Part shown: piece after piece, positions 34,424 through 42,578 of the stretch
How positions within the stretch are numbered: the first letter of the stretch is position 1
Layout of the letters: every line of letters begins with the position of its first letter
From: Paludibacter jiangxiensis
GTDB taxonomy: Bacteria; Bacteroidota; Bacteroidia; Bacteroidales; Paludibacteraceae
Reading direction: 5' to 3'
Length of the DNA stretch: 64,000 nt
NCBI GenBank assembly: GCA_945897785.1
Contig: CAMDGD010000004.1
Span: 1-64,000 of the forward strand
Made by a program: the position numbers and the translations under genes
The notes under the pieces: model-generated
Databases searched by the model: none
What the model was told of the DNA's origin: nothing
Seen by the model: the letters and a program-made list of their open reading frames with translations, nothing else

Positions 34424-34843
34424 TTAATTAGCATATACCTTTGCAGCACTAGTGCAGGTTTCATTTATCTCCACACAAAAAACCTGTATAGTTTCATTAG
34501 TAAAAAGTTCCTGTGCCTTAGCCAGAATCAGTTCGGCAATATGTTCGGCAGTTGGGTTTTTTGTGGTAACCAATACCTTATTTCCAAACGATCGAAGCGT
34601 CTCTATCATTGGATCTTCTTCCCATAAAATGGTAACATGATCAAGGGTTTCGTCAATCCATGTTTTTAACAATTTTGTTTCGATAAAATCGAGCAACATG
34701 TCTTTCTCATCCAGTTCCTTTCCTTCCAAATGCAACTTTACCAAATAAGAATGTCCATGGTTATTGGCACATTTGCCGCAATAATTTTTCATCAAACGAT
34801 GTGCAGCTTCGAACGAAAATTCTTTTATAATTTGATATTTCAC
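34424..34843 (-). CDS. queD: 6-carboxy-5,6,7,8-tetrahydropterin synthase
   Basis: 139 residues from a GTG giving VKYQIIKEFSFEAAHRL; the track start is a TTG 17 codons earlier with no conserved sequence. The zinc histidines are in FEAAHRL and CANNHGHSY, with the catalytic cysteine in CGKCANNHGH, and TAEHIAELIL and VEINETCTSAA follow the PTPS-III/QueD pattern. It turns dihydroneopterin triphosphate into CPH4 for queuosine. It sits between queE and queF. Confidence 0.88.
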   Translation of the reverse strand: MKYQIIKEFSFEAAHRLMKNYCGKCANNHGHSYLVKLHLEGKELDEKDMLLDFIETKLLKTWIDETLDHVTILWEEDPMIETLRSFGNKVLVTTKNPTAEHIAELILAKAQELFTNETIQVFCVEINETCTSAAKVYAN

Positions 34844-34908
34844 GCTATTTTTTTTATAATTTGATAGTAATAAATCTGTTATCTTTAATAACAATGGACA
34901 TTAATACG

Positions 34909-35607
34909 CTATTTCATTCGCTTATCTCCCCATAGCATTACCTGCAAGCGGGGCGAAAAATGGTATCCTTGAGTAATAATTTCATCTACTAACTTGCCGT
35001 TAAGTTGCGACTCAACCGTATTTCCCTCTAAGGCGAGATACACTTTTTCTTTAGGCAAAGCCCATTTTTGTACTAAGTTATCAACGGCATCAATATCGGA
35101 TTTAGTTTGAATGATAAACTTAAAGATACAGTCATCCATTGTTTTCCAATACAACAAAGCCTGTTCATCCAAAAGTTCTCCCGCATTTGCCATTTTGGGC
35201 GATACTACCCAATGAAACTGCTCAATAACTGCTCGTTCCATAGCCTCCCGTAGTATCTTTTTTCCATTAGGAAGGGCCATTTCAAAAGGCTTTGTGGGCA
35301 GAATTGTGCCGTTGGTTTCAACATGCATTTTTTTTCCAACAACGGCCAGTTTATCTAACCGATACATGGCAGGCTCGCCGCCCGTTAAGATAATATGCTT
35401 TGCCGGACTTGCTTTTATTTGTGCTATTAATTCATCAGCACTCGTTTGTTGTATACCATTAGTAGCTACCCATGTATATTTGGTATCACACCATAAACAG
35501 CGCAAATTGCAAAAGTGAAAACGAACAAAAAAACTTCGAACGCCGGCAAAATCGCCCTCACCCTGAATTGATTCAAATGTTTCGGATAAATAATAAACCG
35601 GATTCAA
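34909..35607 (-). CDS. queE: 7-carboxy-7-deazaguanine synthase
   Basis: 232 residues. This is a radical SAM enzyme with the CNLRCLWCDT cluster motif (CxxxCxxC) preceded by QGEGDFAGVRSFFVRFHF, and the SAM-binding LTGGEPAM motif. It ring-contracts CPH4 to CDG. It follows queC by about 30 nt on the same strand; queD is 65 nt further on. Confidence 0.93.
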   Translation of the reverse strand: MNPVYYLSETFESIQGEGDFAGVRSFFVRFHFCNLRCLWCDTKYTWVATNGIQQTSADELIAQIKASPAKHIILTGGEPAMYRLDKLAVVGKKMHVETNGTILPTKPFEMALPNGKKILREAMERAVIEQFHWVVSPKMANAGELLDEQALLYWKTMDDCIFKFIIQTKSDIDAVDNLVQKWALPKEKVYLALEGNTVESQLNGKLVDEIITQGYHFSPRLQVMLWGDKRMK

Positions 35608-35638
35608 TGTGTTGAATTTTAAACAGCAACAGCAAAAA

Positions 35639-36325
35639 TTACTGTAACGATTGTTGATACTCTTGAAAACCTTTAGCCCTTAGTTTACAGGCAGGACATT
35701 CGCCACAACCACGACCCCAAGCGTGCAAAGTTTCAACCCCATTGTAACAAGAAAGAGTCATCTCAATGAGTTCTTTTAATTTACAAGCCTCAGCAGCCAT
35801 ATCAAAAGTTTGTGCTTTGGTTTTCCACATCAAGGGTGTATGTATGCATACGGTACAATCTAAACCAAGCGATAATTCTGTTTCTTTTGCTTTAATATAA
35901 CCCTCTCTACAATCGGGATAGCCGGAATAGTCAGTTTCGCAGACCCCGGTTACAATATGTATATGCTTTTCTTTATTTCGAAAAGCATGATTCGATATAA
36001 TAGTTAAAAACAAGCCATTTCTGTTCGGCACAAAACTCGCCGGTAAATTCTTAGCTTGCTGATGAAAAGCATTATGACTACCTGAATTTAACAAGGAGCT
36101 ATCGGATATTGCACTTAGAAAGTCGCCAATAGAATAAATGGTATGCTTGATGCCATAATAGGTAGCAATTTTGGAGGCATACTCCAGCTCCTTAACATGC
36201 CGTTGGTTGTAGGCAATACTTACCGCTTCTATCTCTCCAAATCGCTGCAAAGCCCACGATAAACACACAAAGGAATCTTGTCCGCCAGACAATAACAAGT
36301 ATGCTTTTTCTTTATATTCTGCCAT
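35639..36325 (-). CDS. queC: 7-cyano-7-deazaguanine synthase
   Basis: 228 residues. The PP-loop ATPase motif is LLSGGQDSFVCLSWAL (S13-S18) and the C-terminal zinc site is CGECPACKLRAKGF with an additional upstream cysteine (RGCGEC). It converts CDG to preQ0 with ammonia and two ATP. It is the first gene of the que cluster; a TATCTTTG -7 element lies at 36348-36355 on the minus strand. No preQ1 riboswitch was recognised in the 23-nt leader. Confidence 0.93.
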   Translation of the reverse strand: MAEYKEKAYLLLSGGQDSFVCLSWALQRFGEIEAVSIAYNQRHVKELEYASKIATYYGIKHTIYSIGDFLSAISDSSLLNSGSHNAFHQQAKNLPASFVPNRNGLFLTIISNHAFRNKEKHIHIVTGVCETDYSGYPDCREGYIKAKETELSLGLDCTVCIHTPLMWKTKAQTFDMAAEACKLKELIEMTLSCYNGVETLHAWGRGCGECPACKLRAKGFQEYQQSLQ

Positions 36326-36347
36326 TGCGAAAACTTTTTAATACATA

Positions 36348-36355
36348 CAAAGATA
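36348..36355 (-). promoter_or_regulatory. -7 element of the que operon promoter
   Basis: TATCTTTG on the minus strand, 22 nt upstream of the queC ATG. The -33 element is not convincing. Confidence 0.5.
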
Positions 36356-36454
36356 AAATTTTGTTGTTGATAATTTTAAAAACTGTTGAAATACTTAACA
36401 GGAAAAATTTACATACTAACTCTTAGTAAGCATATAAATATTCTCGAAACATTG

Positions 36455-37267
36455 CTACAAATCTGCAACTAATTCCTTCATCAATAAGGTCATAAGTGGC
36501 TGTACATTATTGGCAATTTGTTGTACTTCTTCATGTGTTACTTCTACAATTTTACCTAGAACGCCAAGGTCGGTAATAATAGATATAGCAAAACAGTGCA
36601 ACCCTGCGTGCCTAGCCACAATTACCTCTGGCACAGTACTCATTCCTACGGCATCACCACCAATAATACGAAAATAGGCATACTCTGCCGGTGTTTCAAA
36701 TGTAGGTCCTTGAGTACCAACATATACCCCTTCTTGTAACTTAATATGATTGTCTTGCGCAATTTTTTTGGCTTTTTCGCGAAGCGTTTTGCTATATGCC
36801 TCACTCATATCGGGAAAACGAGTACCTAATGATTCACTATTTTTTCCTCGCAAAGGGTGTTCGGGAAACAAATTTATATGATCGCGAATAAGCATAAGAT
36901 CACCAATCTCAAAATCAGGATGCATACCCCCTGCAGCATTCGACAACAACAAGGTATTTATGCCCAATGCAGCCATCACACGCACCGGGAAAGTTACTTC
37001 TTGCATGGAATAGCCTTCGTAAAAATGAAAACGCCCTTGCATGGCCAACACCTTTCGTTGTCCGAGTTTACCAACTATGAGTTTACCACTATGCCCTTCT
37101 ACAGTAGAAACTGGGAAATTAGGAATAGTTTCGTAGGGCAGTTCAATTTTATCAGTAATTTGATTGGCCAAGTCGCCTAATCCTGTACCAAGAATAATTC
37201 CCACAGCAGGAATTTCAGGTAGCTTACTTTCTAAAAAGGCTACGGTTTGTTTTATTTTTGCTAACAT
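36455..37267 (-). CDS. punA: Purine-nucleoside phosphorylase
   Basis: 270 residues from the ATG giving MLAKIKQTVAFLESKLPEIP; the track start is 13 codons earlier inside lpxK. Trimeric PNP motifs are GIILGTGLGDLANQI, VEGHSGKLIVG, MQGRFHFYEGYSMQEVTFPVRVM, LLLSNAAGGMHPDFEIGDLMLIRDHIN and GTQGPTFETPAEY, with VGMSTVPEVIVARH late. It phosphorolyses guanosine and inosine. Its 5' end overlaps the 3' end of lpxK by 44 bp. Confidence 0.93.
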   Translation of the reverse strand: MLAKIKQTVAFLESKLPEIPAVGIILGTGLGDLANQITDKIELPYETIPNFPVSTVEGHSGKLIVGKLGQRKVLAMQGRFHFYEGYSMQEVTFPVRVMAALGINTLLLSNAAGGMHPDFEIGDLMLIRDHINLFPEHPLRGKNSESLGTRFPDMSEAYSKTLREKAKKIAQDNHIKLQEGVYVGTQGPTFETPAEYAYFRIIGGDAVGMSTVPEVIVARHAGLHCFAISIITDLGVLGKIVEVTHEEVQQIANNVQPLMTLLMKELVADL

Positions 37268-38321
37268 AACCCAGTATTTGCTCGTTAAACAATTTCTCTT
37301 GATCAAATAAGAATGTTACCTCAATAGGCAACATATAAATAAATTCTTTTACACTCTCCGGAAACAATCTATTACCTACCAACCGGGCAGCATCTTTTTC
37401 TGTTGTGATAATAATTTTTTTTGCCCTTTCTATCGATTTAAATTTATTTTCGATAGCGATTAAATCATCTTCTGTATAAAAATGATGGTCGGGATATTCT
37501 ATTGCTTGCAGGTGAGAGGTATATTGGTGTAAATAATCTATCAAATGCTGTTGCGATACGATACCGGTAAACACCAAAAGTTCATATTTTTCCTTTAAAA
37601 TAAGTTCTTTAGTTATCCGTTTTGTTTTATCAGAGGCAAACACCGGAATCAATTCCTTATACACATACTTTGAAAAATACAGGTTTTGGTATGGATACAA
37701 ACTCAGGGTTTTGGTAACCAAACGATAGTCTATTGGTTGTGCCGTTTCGGGACATTTAGTTACAATAACAATATTGGCTCGTTTTCTGTTTGAGGCTGGT
37801 TCTCGCAAATTACCAATAGGCAATAACCGGTCGGAAGTTATCAATCTATTATAATCTGTAAGTAAGATACTTATTCCGGGTTGAACAAAACGGTGTTGAA
37901 ACGCATCGTCGAGCACAATAGCTCCTAGCTCTGGGCCATAATCAGACGCCAACAAATTTTCTATACCTCTACACCTATTGCCGTCAACAGCAACAACAAC
38001 ATTTTCTTTATACTTTTGCAAGATCTGAAAAGGTTCGTCACCAATGCTATCACAATCGGAACTTTCATCTGCTAAAATAAATCCACGCGTAGTTCGTTTA
38101 TACCCTCTACTGAGCATCGCCACTTTCATTATAGGCGAGAGTAACTTAAGCAAGTATTCGGTATGTGGCGTTTTTCCAGTACCTCCAACAGTAATATTTC
38201 CTACCGAAATAATTGGTAAATCGTATTTTTTACTGCTTAAAAGGCCCACATCAAAGAGCCAGTTTCGAATACCAACTCCCATGCTATACAGAAGCATTAT
38301 CGGAAATAATAATAATTTCAT
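37224..38321 (-). CDS. lpxK: Tetraacyldisaccharide 4'-kinase
   Basis: 365 residues from the ATG giving MKLLLFPIMLLYSMGVGIRNWLFD; the track start adds 37 unconserved residues. The Walker-A-like P-loop GNITVGGTGKTPHTEYLL, the AMLSRGYKR motif and LDDAFQHRFVQPGISILLTD are family hallmarks; the N-terminal hydrophobic helix anchors it to the inner membrane. It phosphorylates the lipid A precursor at the 4' position. A TATATTTG -7 element lies at 38419-38426 (minus). The last 44 bp overlap punA. Confidence 0.92.
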   Translation of the reverse strand: MKLLLFPIMLLYSMGVGIRNWLFDVGLLSSKKYDLPIISVGNITVGGTGKTPHTEYLLKLLSPIMKVAMLSRGYKRTTRGFILADESSDCDSIGDEPFQILQKYKENVVVAVDGNRCRGIENLLASDYGPELGAIVLDDAFQHRFVQPGISILLTDYNRLITSDRLLPIGNLREPASNRKRANIVIVTKCPETAQPIDYRLVTKTLSLYPYQNLYFSKYVYKELIPVFASDKTKRITKELILKEKYELLVFTGIVSQQHLIDYLHQYTSHLQAIEYPDHHFYTEDDLIAIENKFKSIERAKKIIITTEKDAARLVGNRLFPESVKEFIYMLPIEVTFLFDQEKLFNEQILGYVSKNKTNRSLFRK

Positions 38322-38573
38322 CAGAATAAATTTAGAAAAGCTACAATCCAACGCAAATTTTGTTATCAAAAAATGTAGTGTAAATACATTTTTGTAAGCT
38401 TTTTTAGTACATAAACAACAAATATAGTTCATTTCTTACACTATTCAATAAAAACCCACAAAAACACAAGGGAAACCTTTTATGTTAAAATTCAATTTAA
38501 TTGATATATTACATTACTTTTTTTGTATTTTTATTGCGATATTTAACATATTTTAATCAAAACAACTTCTATT

Positions 38574-39452
38574 ATGAAACACACAAACACAAGCGCTCAA
38601 AAACTCAATTATGCGCATTTTTTCGAAATGGGGGGAATTGGATTTACGGGACTTAAGAAATTTCTACTTGTTTTAAGTGCCCTAAGCTTACTTTGCTTTT
38701 CGTCTTGTTCAGATAAAGACGATGAAGCCAATGCAATTTCGGTTGATGAAGCTGCAGAAATTACAGCAGCCAGCCTCGGGAGCTCAAGTGGTGGAGCGCT
38801 TTTGTACATAAGCACTTCTGCTGATTTTTCGGCAACAGAAACTTCGCTTCGAGGAGCTGTTATAAGTACTGATACTATAATTTTAGCGCAAGCCCAAGCA
38901 AGGGATAGCGGAATAATAGTTTCGGCTACAGCTGGCAATGTTGGTGATTGGAATTACAATTGGTATTACACGCATAAGCTAATTGTTGATGGGTATCTAA
39001 CCCCCTTACAAGTAAATTCAACATTTAATTATAGTGGCGGTTTAGACATTCCTCGATATACCTCGTCGCACTCAGGCAACGGTAGTTTTGTTTATACCAA
39101 CTTGGGTACAGGGGTTATTAGCTTATCCGTTCCGGGGTCGTACACCGTTGATTCTTTATGGACCTTAAACGGCACCTTTACGCGTGAAGCAACACATACC
39201 TCAAAAATAACTGCCAAAGTAATAACAAGCAAAACTACGCTTACTTTTGATGATTGTAAAGTATATACCGACGGCAGTAAAAAAATTAAAAGCGGTTCGG
39301 CCGGTATTACCATTAGTGGTTCTGTGCCATCAATAGGTGAGTTCTCGTATAATGGAAGGATTTATTTTAATGGTACGGGAGAAGGCAATTTGGAGATTAA
39401 TGGAAAAACATATATAATTTCCTTAACTCAAGGAGAAATTATCTCCAAATAA
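38574..39452 (+). CDS. Putative surface-exposed lipoprotein
   Basis: 292 residues of unknown family. A lipoprotein signal peptide is visible: basic/neutral n-region, hydrophobic FLLVLSALSLLCF and lipobox FSSC at about residues 43-46. The residues after the cysteine, SDKDDE, resemble the K/D/E-rich lipoprotein export signal that sends Bacteroidota lipoproteins to the outer face of the outer membrane. The remainder is rich in S, T, G and alternating hydrophobics, suggesting beta structure. The start could be the internal ATG at residue 19, giving a more normal signal length. It is monocistronic and flanked by convergent mdh. Confidence 0.75.
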   Translation: MKHTNTSAQKLNYAHFFEMGGIGFTGLKKFLLVLSALSLLCFSSCSDKDDEANAISVDEAAEITAASLGSSSGGALLYISTSADFSATETSLRGAVISTDTIILAQAQARDSGIIVSATAGNVGDWNYNWYYTHKLIVDGYLTPLQVNSTFNYSGGLDIPRYTSSHSGNGSFVYTNLGTGVISLSVPGSYTVDSLWTLNGTFTREATHTSKITAKVITSKTTLTFDDCKVYTDGSKKIKSGSAGITISGSVPSIGEFSYNGRIYFNGTGEGNLEINGKTYIISLTQGEIISK

Positions 39453-39601
39453 ATAATGCGATTATAATAAGGTCGTCCTCTTGCCTTATTTAAGATGCTA
39501 ATTATTAAACTTTTTAATTAATTTGTAAACTAATTCCCTTCGGTCATTTAGTTGCACATTGATAAATAGTATATGCTTAGTCTTGTACAAAAATAAAAAA
39601 A

Positions 39602-39634
39602 ATAGCACAACAAAATTGTTGTGCTATTTTTTTA
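39602..39634. terminator. Bidirectional terminator, lipoprotein gene/mdh
   Basis: A 12-bp perfect stem ATAGCACAACAA/TTGTTGTGCTAT with an A run on its left and a T run on its right works in either direction. It lies 22 nt after the mdh stop. Confidence 0.82.
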
Positions 39635-39655
39635 TCAATTTATATTTAATGTATC

Positions 39656-40597
39656 CTAAATAAGCTTCATTTCGGCTAACACACTATTCATACTACGCAC
39701 TGCATCGGCACTTTTAGCAAATAATTCTTGTTCTGCATCGTTCAATTTGTTTTCGGCAATTCCTTCAACACCGTTTTTACCAATAATTGCCGGTACACCT
39801 ATACAAATATCTTTTTGACCAAATTCGCCATCCAAATACACACAACTAGCAATTACTTTCTTTTGGTCTTTCAAGATAGCCTCAACAACAGCAGCTCCGG
39901 CAGCTCCTGGTGCATACCAAGCTGAAGTACCAATTAATGCGGTTAAAGTAGCACCACCAACCATAGTTGCTTTTACTACTTCCTCTTGCTTCTCGGGAGA
40001 CAACAATTCTGACACTGCTTTTCCTTGACACGAAGCGAAACGAATTAAAGGAATCATGGTAGTATCACCGTGTCCACCAATTACCATAGCATCGATATCG
40101 CTTTGACACGCACCAAGCGCATTAGATAAATTATATTTAAAACGAGATGAGTCAAGCAAACCGCCCATACCAATAATTCTGTTTTTAGGCAGTTTGGTTA
40201 GTTTAAGCGATAAGTAAGTCATGGTATCCATTGGGTTAGCAATAACAATTAAAATAGCATTTGGTGAATGCTTTAACACATTTTCGCAAACAGATTGTAC
40301 AATATTAGCGTTAACACCTATTAAATCTTCGCGAGTCATTCCCGGTTTTCGTGGCACTCCCGAAGTAATAACCACTACATCAGAATTGGCAGTTTTTGAA
40401 TAGTCGTTGGTTACTCCAATCAAGTTGGTTTTAAAGTTTAGTAACGAAGCACATTGGTTAATATCCATTGCTTTTCCTTCGGCAAAACCTTCTTTCACAT
40501 CCAACATGACAACTTCGTCGGCAATTTTATTCACAGTAAGTACTTGGGCGCATGTTGCACCTACATTTCCGGCTCCTACAACGGTTACTTTTGACAT
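39656..40597 (-). CDS. mdh: Malate dehydrogenase
   Basis: 313 residues of the LDH-like MDH branch. The NAD loop GAGNVGATCAQVL, adenine-binding strand acidic residue (VMLDVKEG), the substrate loop SGVPRKPGMTREDL (R, K, R arranged for malate/oxaloacetate) and the catalytic histidine in IGGHGDTTMIPL are visible. It oxidises malate with NAD in the TCA cycle. Monocistronic, with a -7 element and a striking palindrome upstream. Confidence 0.94.
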   Translation of the reverse strand: MSKVTVVGAGNVGATCAQVLTVNKIADEVVMLDVKEGFAEGKAMDINQCASLLNFKTNLIGVTNDYSKTANSDVVVITSGVPRKPGMTREDLIGVNANIVQSVCENVLKHSPNAILIVIANPMDTMTYLSLKLTKLPKNRIIGMGGLLDSSRFKYNLSNALGACQSDIDAMVIGGHGDTTMIPLIRFASCQGKAVSELLSPEKQEEVVKATMVGGATLTALIGTSAWYAPGAAGAAVVEAILKDQKKVIASCVYLDGEFGQKDICIGVPAIIGKNGVEGIAENKLNDAEQELFAKSADAVRSMNSVLAEMKLI

Positions 40598-40950
40598 ATG
40601 GGTAAATTTTTAGTTTATATGGTTTTTAAAATATTCTTTACAAAAATAGAATTATTCTTCATTACGGAAAAATTTCCGTAATTTATTTTACCGATTTTTT
40701 GCTAAAATTATGTGTTTTAAACTAAAATAGTACAATTAAATGAAATAGCTCTCGAAACAAAGGACGAGTAGTAGTTAAAAAAGTTGACAATAACCCTAGT
40801 TGTAAGAGTTAAATTTAGAGAATAGGAAATAAAAAACTGGATATAGTAATGAAAAACTTCTGTTTTATAGATTATTTTTTTTAATAAAAGCAACTTAAGT
40901 GCGATTGCTGCTATAATTGCGCCACTACTAGTCAGTAAATTAGTAAAAAG
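40598..40950. other. Intergenic region, holB to mdh
   Basis: 353 nt. The part next to mdh holds its promoter (-7 TATTTTTG at 40641-40648, minus) and a 22-bp palindrome. The remaining 265 nt next to the holB stop are A/T-rich and show nothing I can identify. Confidence 0.6.
40641..40682 (-). promoter_or_regulatory. mdh promoter with 22-bp palindrome
   Basis: The -7 element TATTTTTG (minus) is at 40641-40648. At 40661-40682 the arms ATTACGGAAA and TTTCCGTAAT form a perfect 10-bp inverted repeat with a 2-bp spacer across the -33 region, a likely operator for an unidentified dimeric regulator. Confidence 0.6.
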
Positions 40951-42108
40951 CTAATTTTTTAACAACATAATAAGCTTTAAGGCTAAATCGTAAAAAACAA
41001 AGCGAGCCTGCACATTTTGGTCAATATGCTGTTCGGCCAAGCCAAGTTCATGCATAATGCTAATTACATTGCTTTCGTTAATAAATGGAGCAAATTTATC
41101 GGCAAATTCTCGTTCAGTTTTTGAGAGGTAGTTTAGCTCTTGCCGTTTTAAGTTGTAAATAAAATTCTCACGAATCATATGCTGCGAATACACCAAAAAC
41201 CGTTTCTGGTTTTCTCTACCAATTTTGGCCATATTACCCGAAAAAATTTTGAGTGCTTGTAGCGAATTTCCTTTTTCGCTTATCTTTTTATGAAATTTTA
41301 TTCCATAAGCCGTACGCATCAATTGCATAAAGTTTTCAAGATGCATTTGGTTTGATTCATTTGCAGCAAGCTCTTGTGTTGCTTTACTAAAATTGCCGTT
41401 TACTAATCGAGCCAAGCATTGCGAATCGGTTATAGGTAAGTCAAATCTTTCAAAAAGAGCATTTGCTAAATCTTGCACCGCTATAGGCGGAATATTAATT
41501 CGTTGTACGCGCGATTGTATGGTGGAAATAATAGTATCTGAAGCATCGGAAAGCAACAGAAAGAGAGTCTTTGGAGGAGGCTCTTCAATAATTTTCAATA
41601 GTTTATTGGCACATTGTTCATGCATCTTTTCTGCCTGCCAAATAAGCATTATTTTGTATTCCGACTCGTATGTTTTGAGGTTTAGCTTTCGGAGTATCTC
41701 CTGACTCTCATTCGAATAGATAAGTCCCTTTTTGCCTTCACCGGCAATTTTCTCGAACCATTCATCTTCGCTAAAATAAGGATTCTCTATTAACGATGAT
41801 CTAAATGGAGCGATAAAATCATCACAAACAACAGTAGTTTTATTTGACGGTTTAATAACTGGAAAAACAAAGTGCATGTCGGGATGCACCAATTTAGCAA
41901 ACTTTAAACAGGAAGGGCACTTTCCGCACGAATCGTTTTCTCCCCTATCTTGACAACAAATATATTGAGCATAGGCTAAAGCAAGCGCTCGTTTACCTAC
42001 ACCTACACCACCACTAAAAAGTTGCGCATGTGGTATTCGCTGTTCTTTAACCGTTTGAATTAAGCGATTCTTAACAGCATCTTGTCCAATGATAGATGAA
42101 AAAAGCAT
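40951..42108 (-). CDS. holB: DNA polymerase III subunit delta'
   Basis: 385 residues. The N-terminal AAA+ fold starts FSSIIGQDAVKNRLIQTV; the P-loop-like SGGVGVGKRALALAYA has Arg where ATP-binding clamp-loader subunits have Thr/Ser, matching delta', which does not bind ATP. A zinc finger CCQDRGENDSCGKCPSC follows, and sensor-like SDASDTIISTIQSRVQRI is present. It is part of the clamp loader. A TATTTTTG -7 element lies 18 nt upstream (42126-42133, minus). Confidence 0.9.
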   Translation of the reverse strand: MLFSSIIGQDAVKNRLIQTVKEQRIPHAQLFSGGVGVGKRALALAYAQYICCQDRGENDSCGKCPSCLKFAKLVHPDMHFVFPVIKPSNKTTVVCDDFIAPFRSSLIENPYFSEDEWFEKIAGEGKKGLIYSNESQEILRKLNLKTYESEYKIMLIWQAEKMHEQCANKLLKIIEEPPPKTLFLLLSDASDTIISTIQSRVQRINIPPIAVQDLANALFERFDLPITDSQCLARLVNGNFSKATQELAANESNQMHLENFMQLMRTAYGIKFHKKISEKGNSLQALKIFSGNMAKIGRENQKRFLVYSQHMIRENFIYNLKRQELNYLSKTEREFADKFAPFINESNVISIMHELGLAEQHIDQNVQARFVFYDLALKLIMLLKN

Positions 42109-42578
42109 ATTTTCTAAGTTGAATGCAAAAATAGAAAAATTAAGCGAATTGAAGTGTGTTCATGCTAATAGTTTGCATAAGATAGTCTCTCGTTCTAAAA
42201 CCTTTCTTTAAACAAATGCCTTCGTTTTACCTATATATACATGTAAAAACGAAAAGTTTTAGGGCAAAGATTGAGAAAACAGAGAGCTAAGAATCTAGAC
42301 AAAAGAGTAAAGAATAAAAACGGGTTTTTTAAATTACAATAAAAAAGACTTTCAGTGCTCAAACGATTAACCAGTTAAACTATGTATCAGTAAGCTTCTT
42401 AATTATTATCTATTTGATTACCTTGTAAATTAAATCCCTTTAGCCATTTACAGTTTGTTGTATATTATAAAACGGCACATACATAAATACCCTTTTTATC
42501 GAATTAATATGTTACAATTTCTATATCTAAATCCCTTTTTGTATTTTTGCCCCGAGTACTAATGAAATTTATTGTCAA
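42109..42578. other. Intergenic region, holB to metF
   Basis: 470 nt without a gene. It contains divergent promoters at its ends (holB -7 at 42126-42133, metF -7 TATTTTTG at 42542-42549), two short intergenic repeat units shared with other gaps (42294-42319 and 42423-42450) and no recognised riboswitch or RNA gene. Confidence 0.55.
42542..42549 (+). promoter_or_regulatory. -7 element of the metF promoter
   Basis: TATTTTTG matches the consensus 29 nt before the GTG start. The short ORF ATG-AAA-TTT-ATT-GTC-AAG-TGA (42562-42582) lies between and its stop overlaps the GTG. Confidence 0.5.

Noticed and set aside
34861-34894. TTG start for QueD as in the ORF track
   Set aside because: The extra 17 residues are not family-like; the GTG before KYQIIKEF gives the normal N-terminus.
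36326-36454. Possible preQ1 riboswitch upstream of queC
   Set aside because: The leader between the -7 element and queC is only about 22 nt; no preQ1-type pseudoknot was seen.
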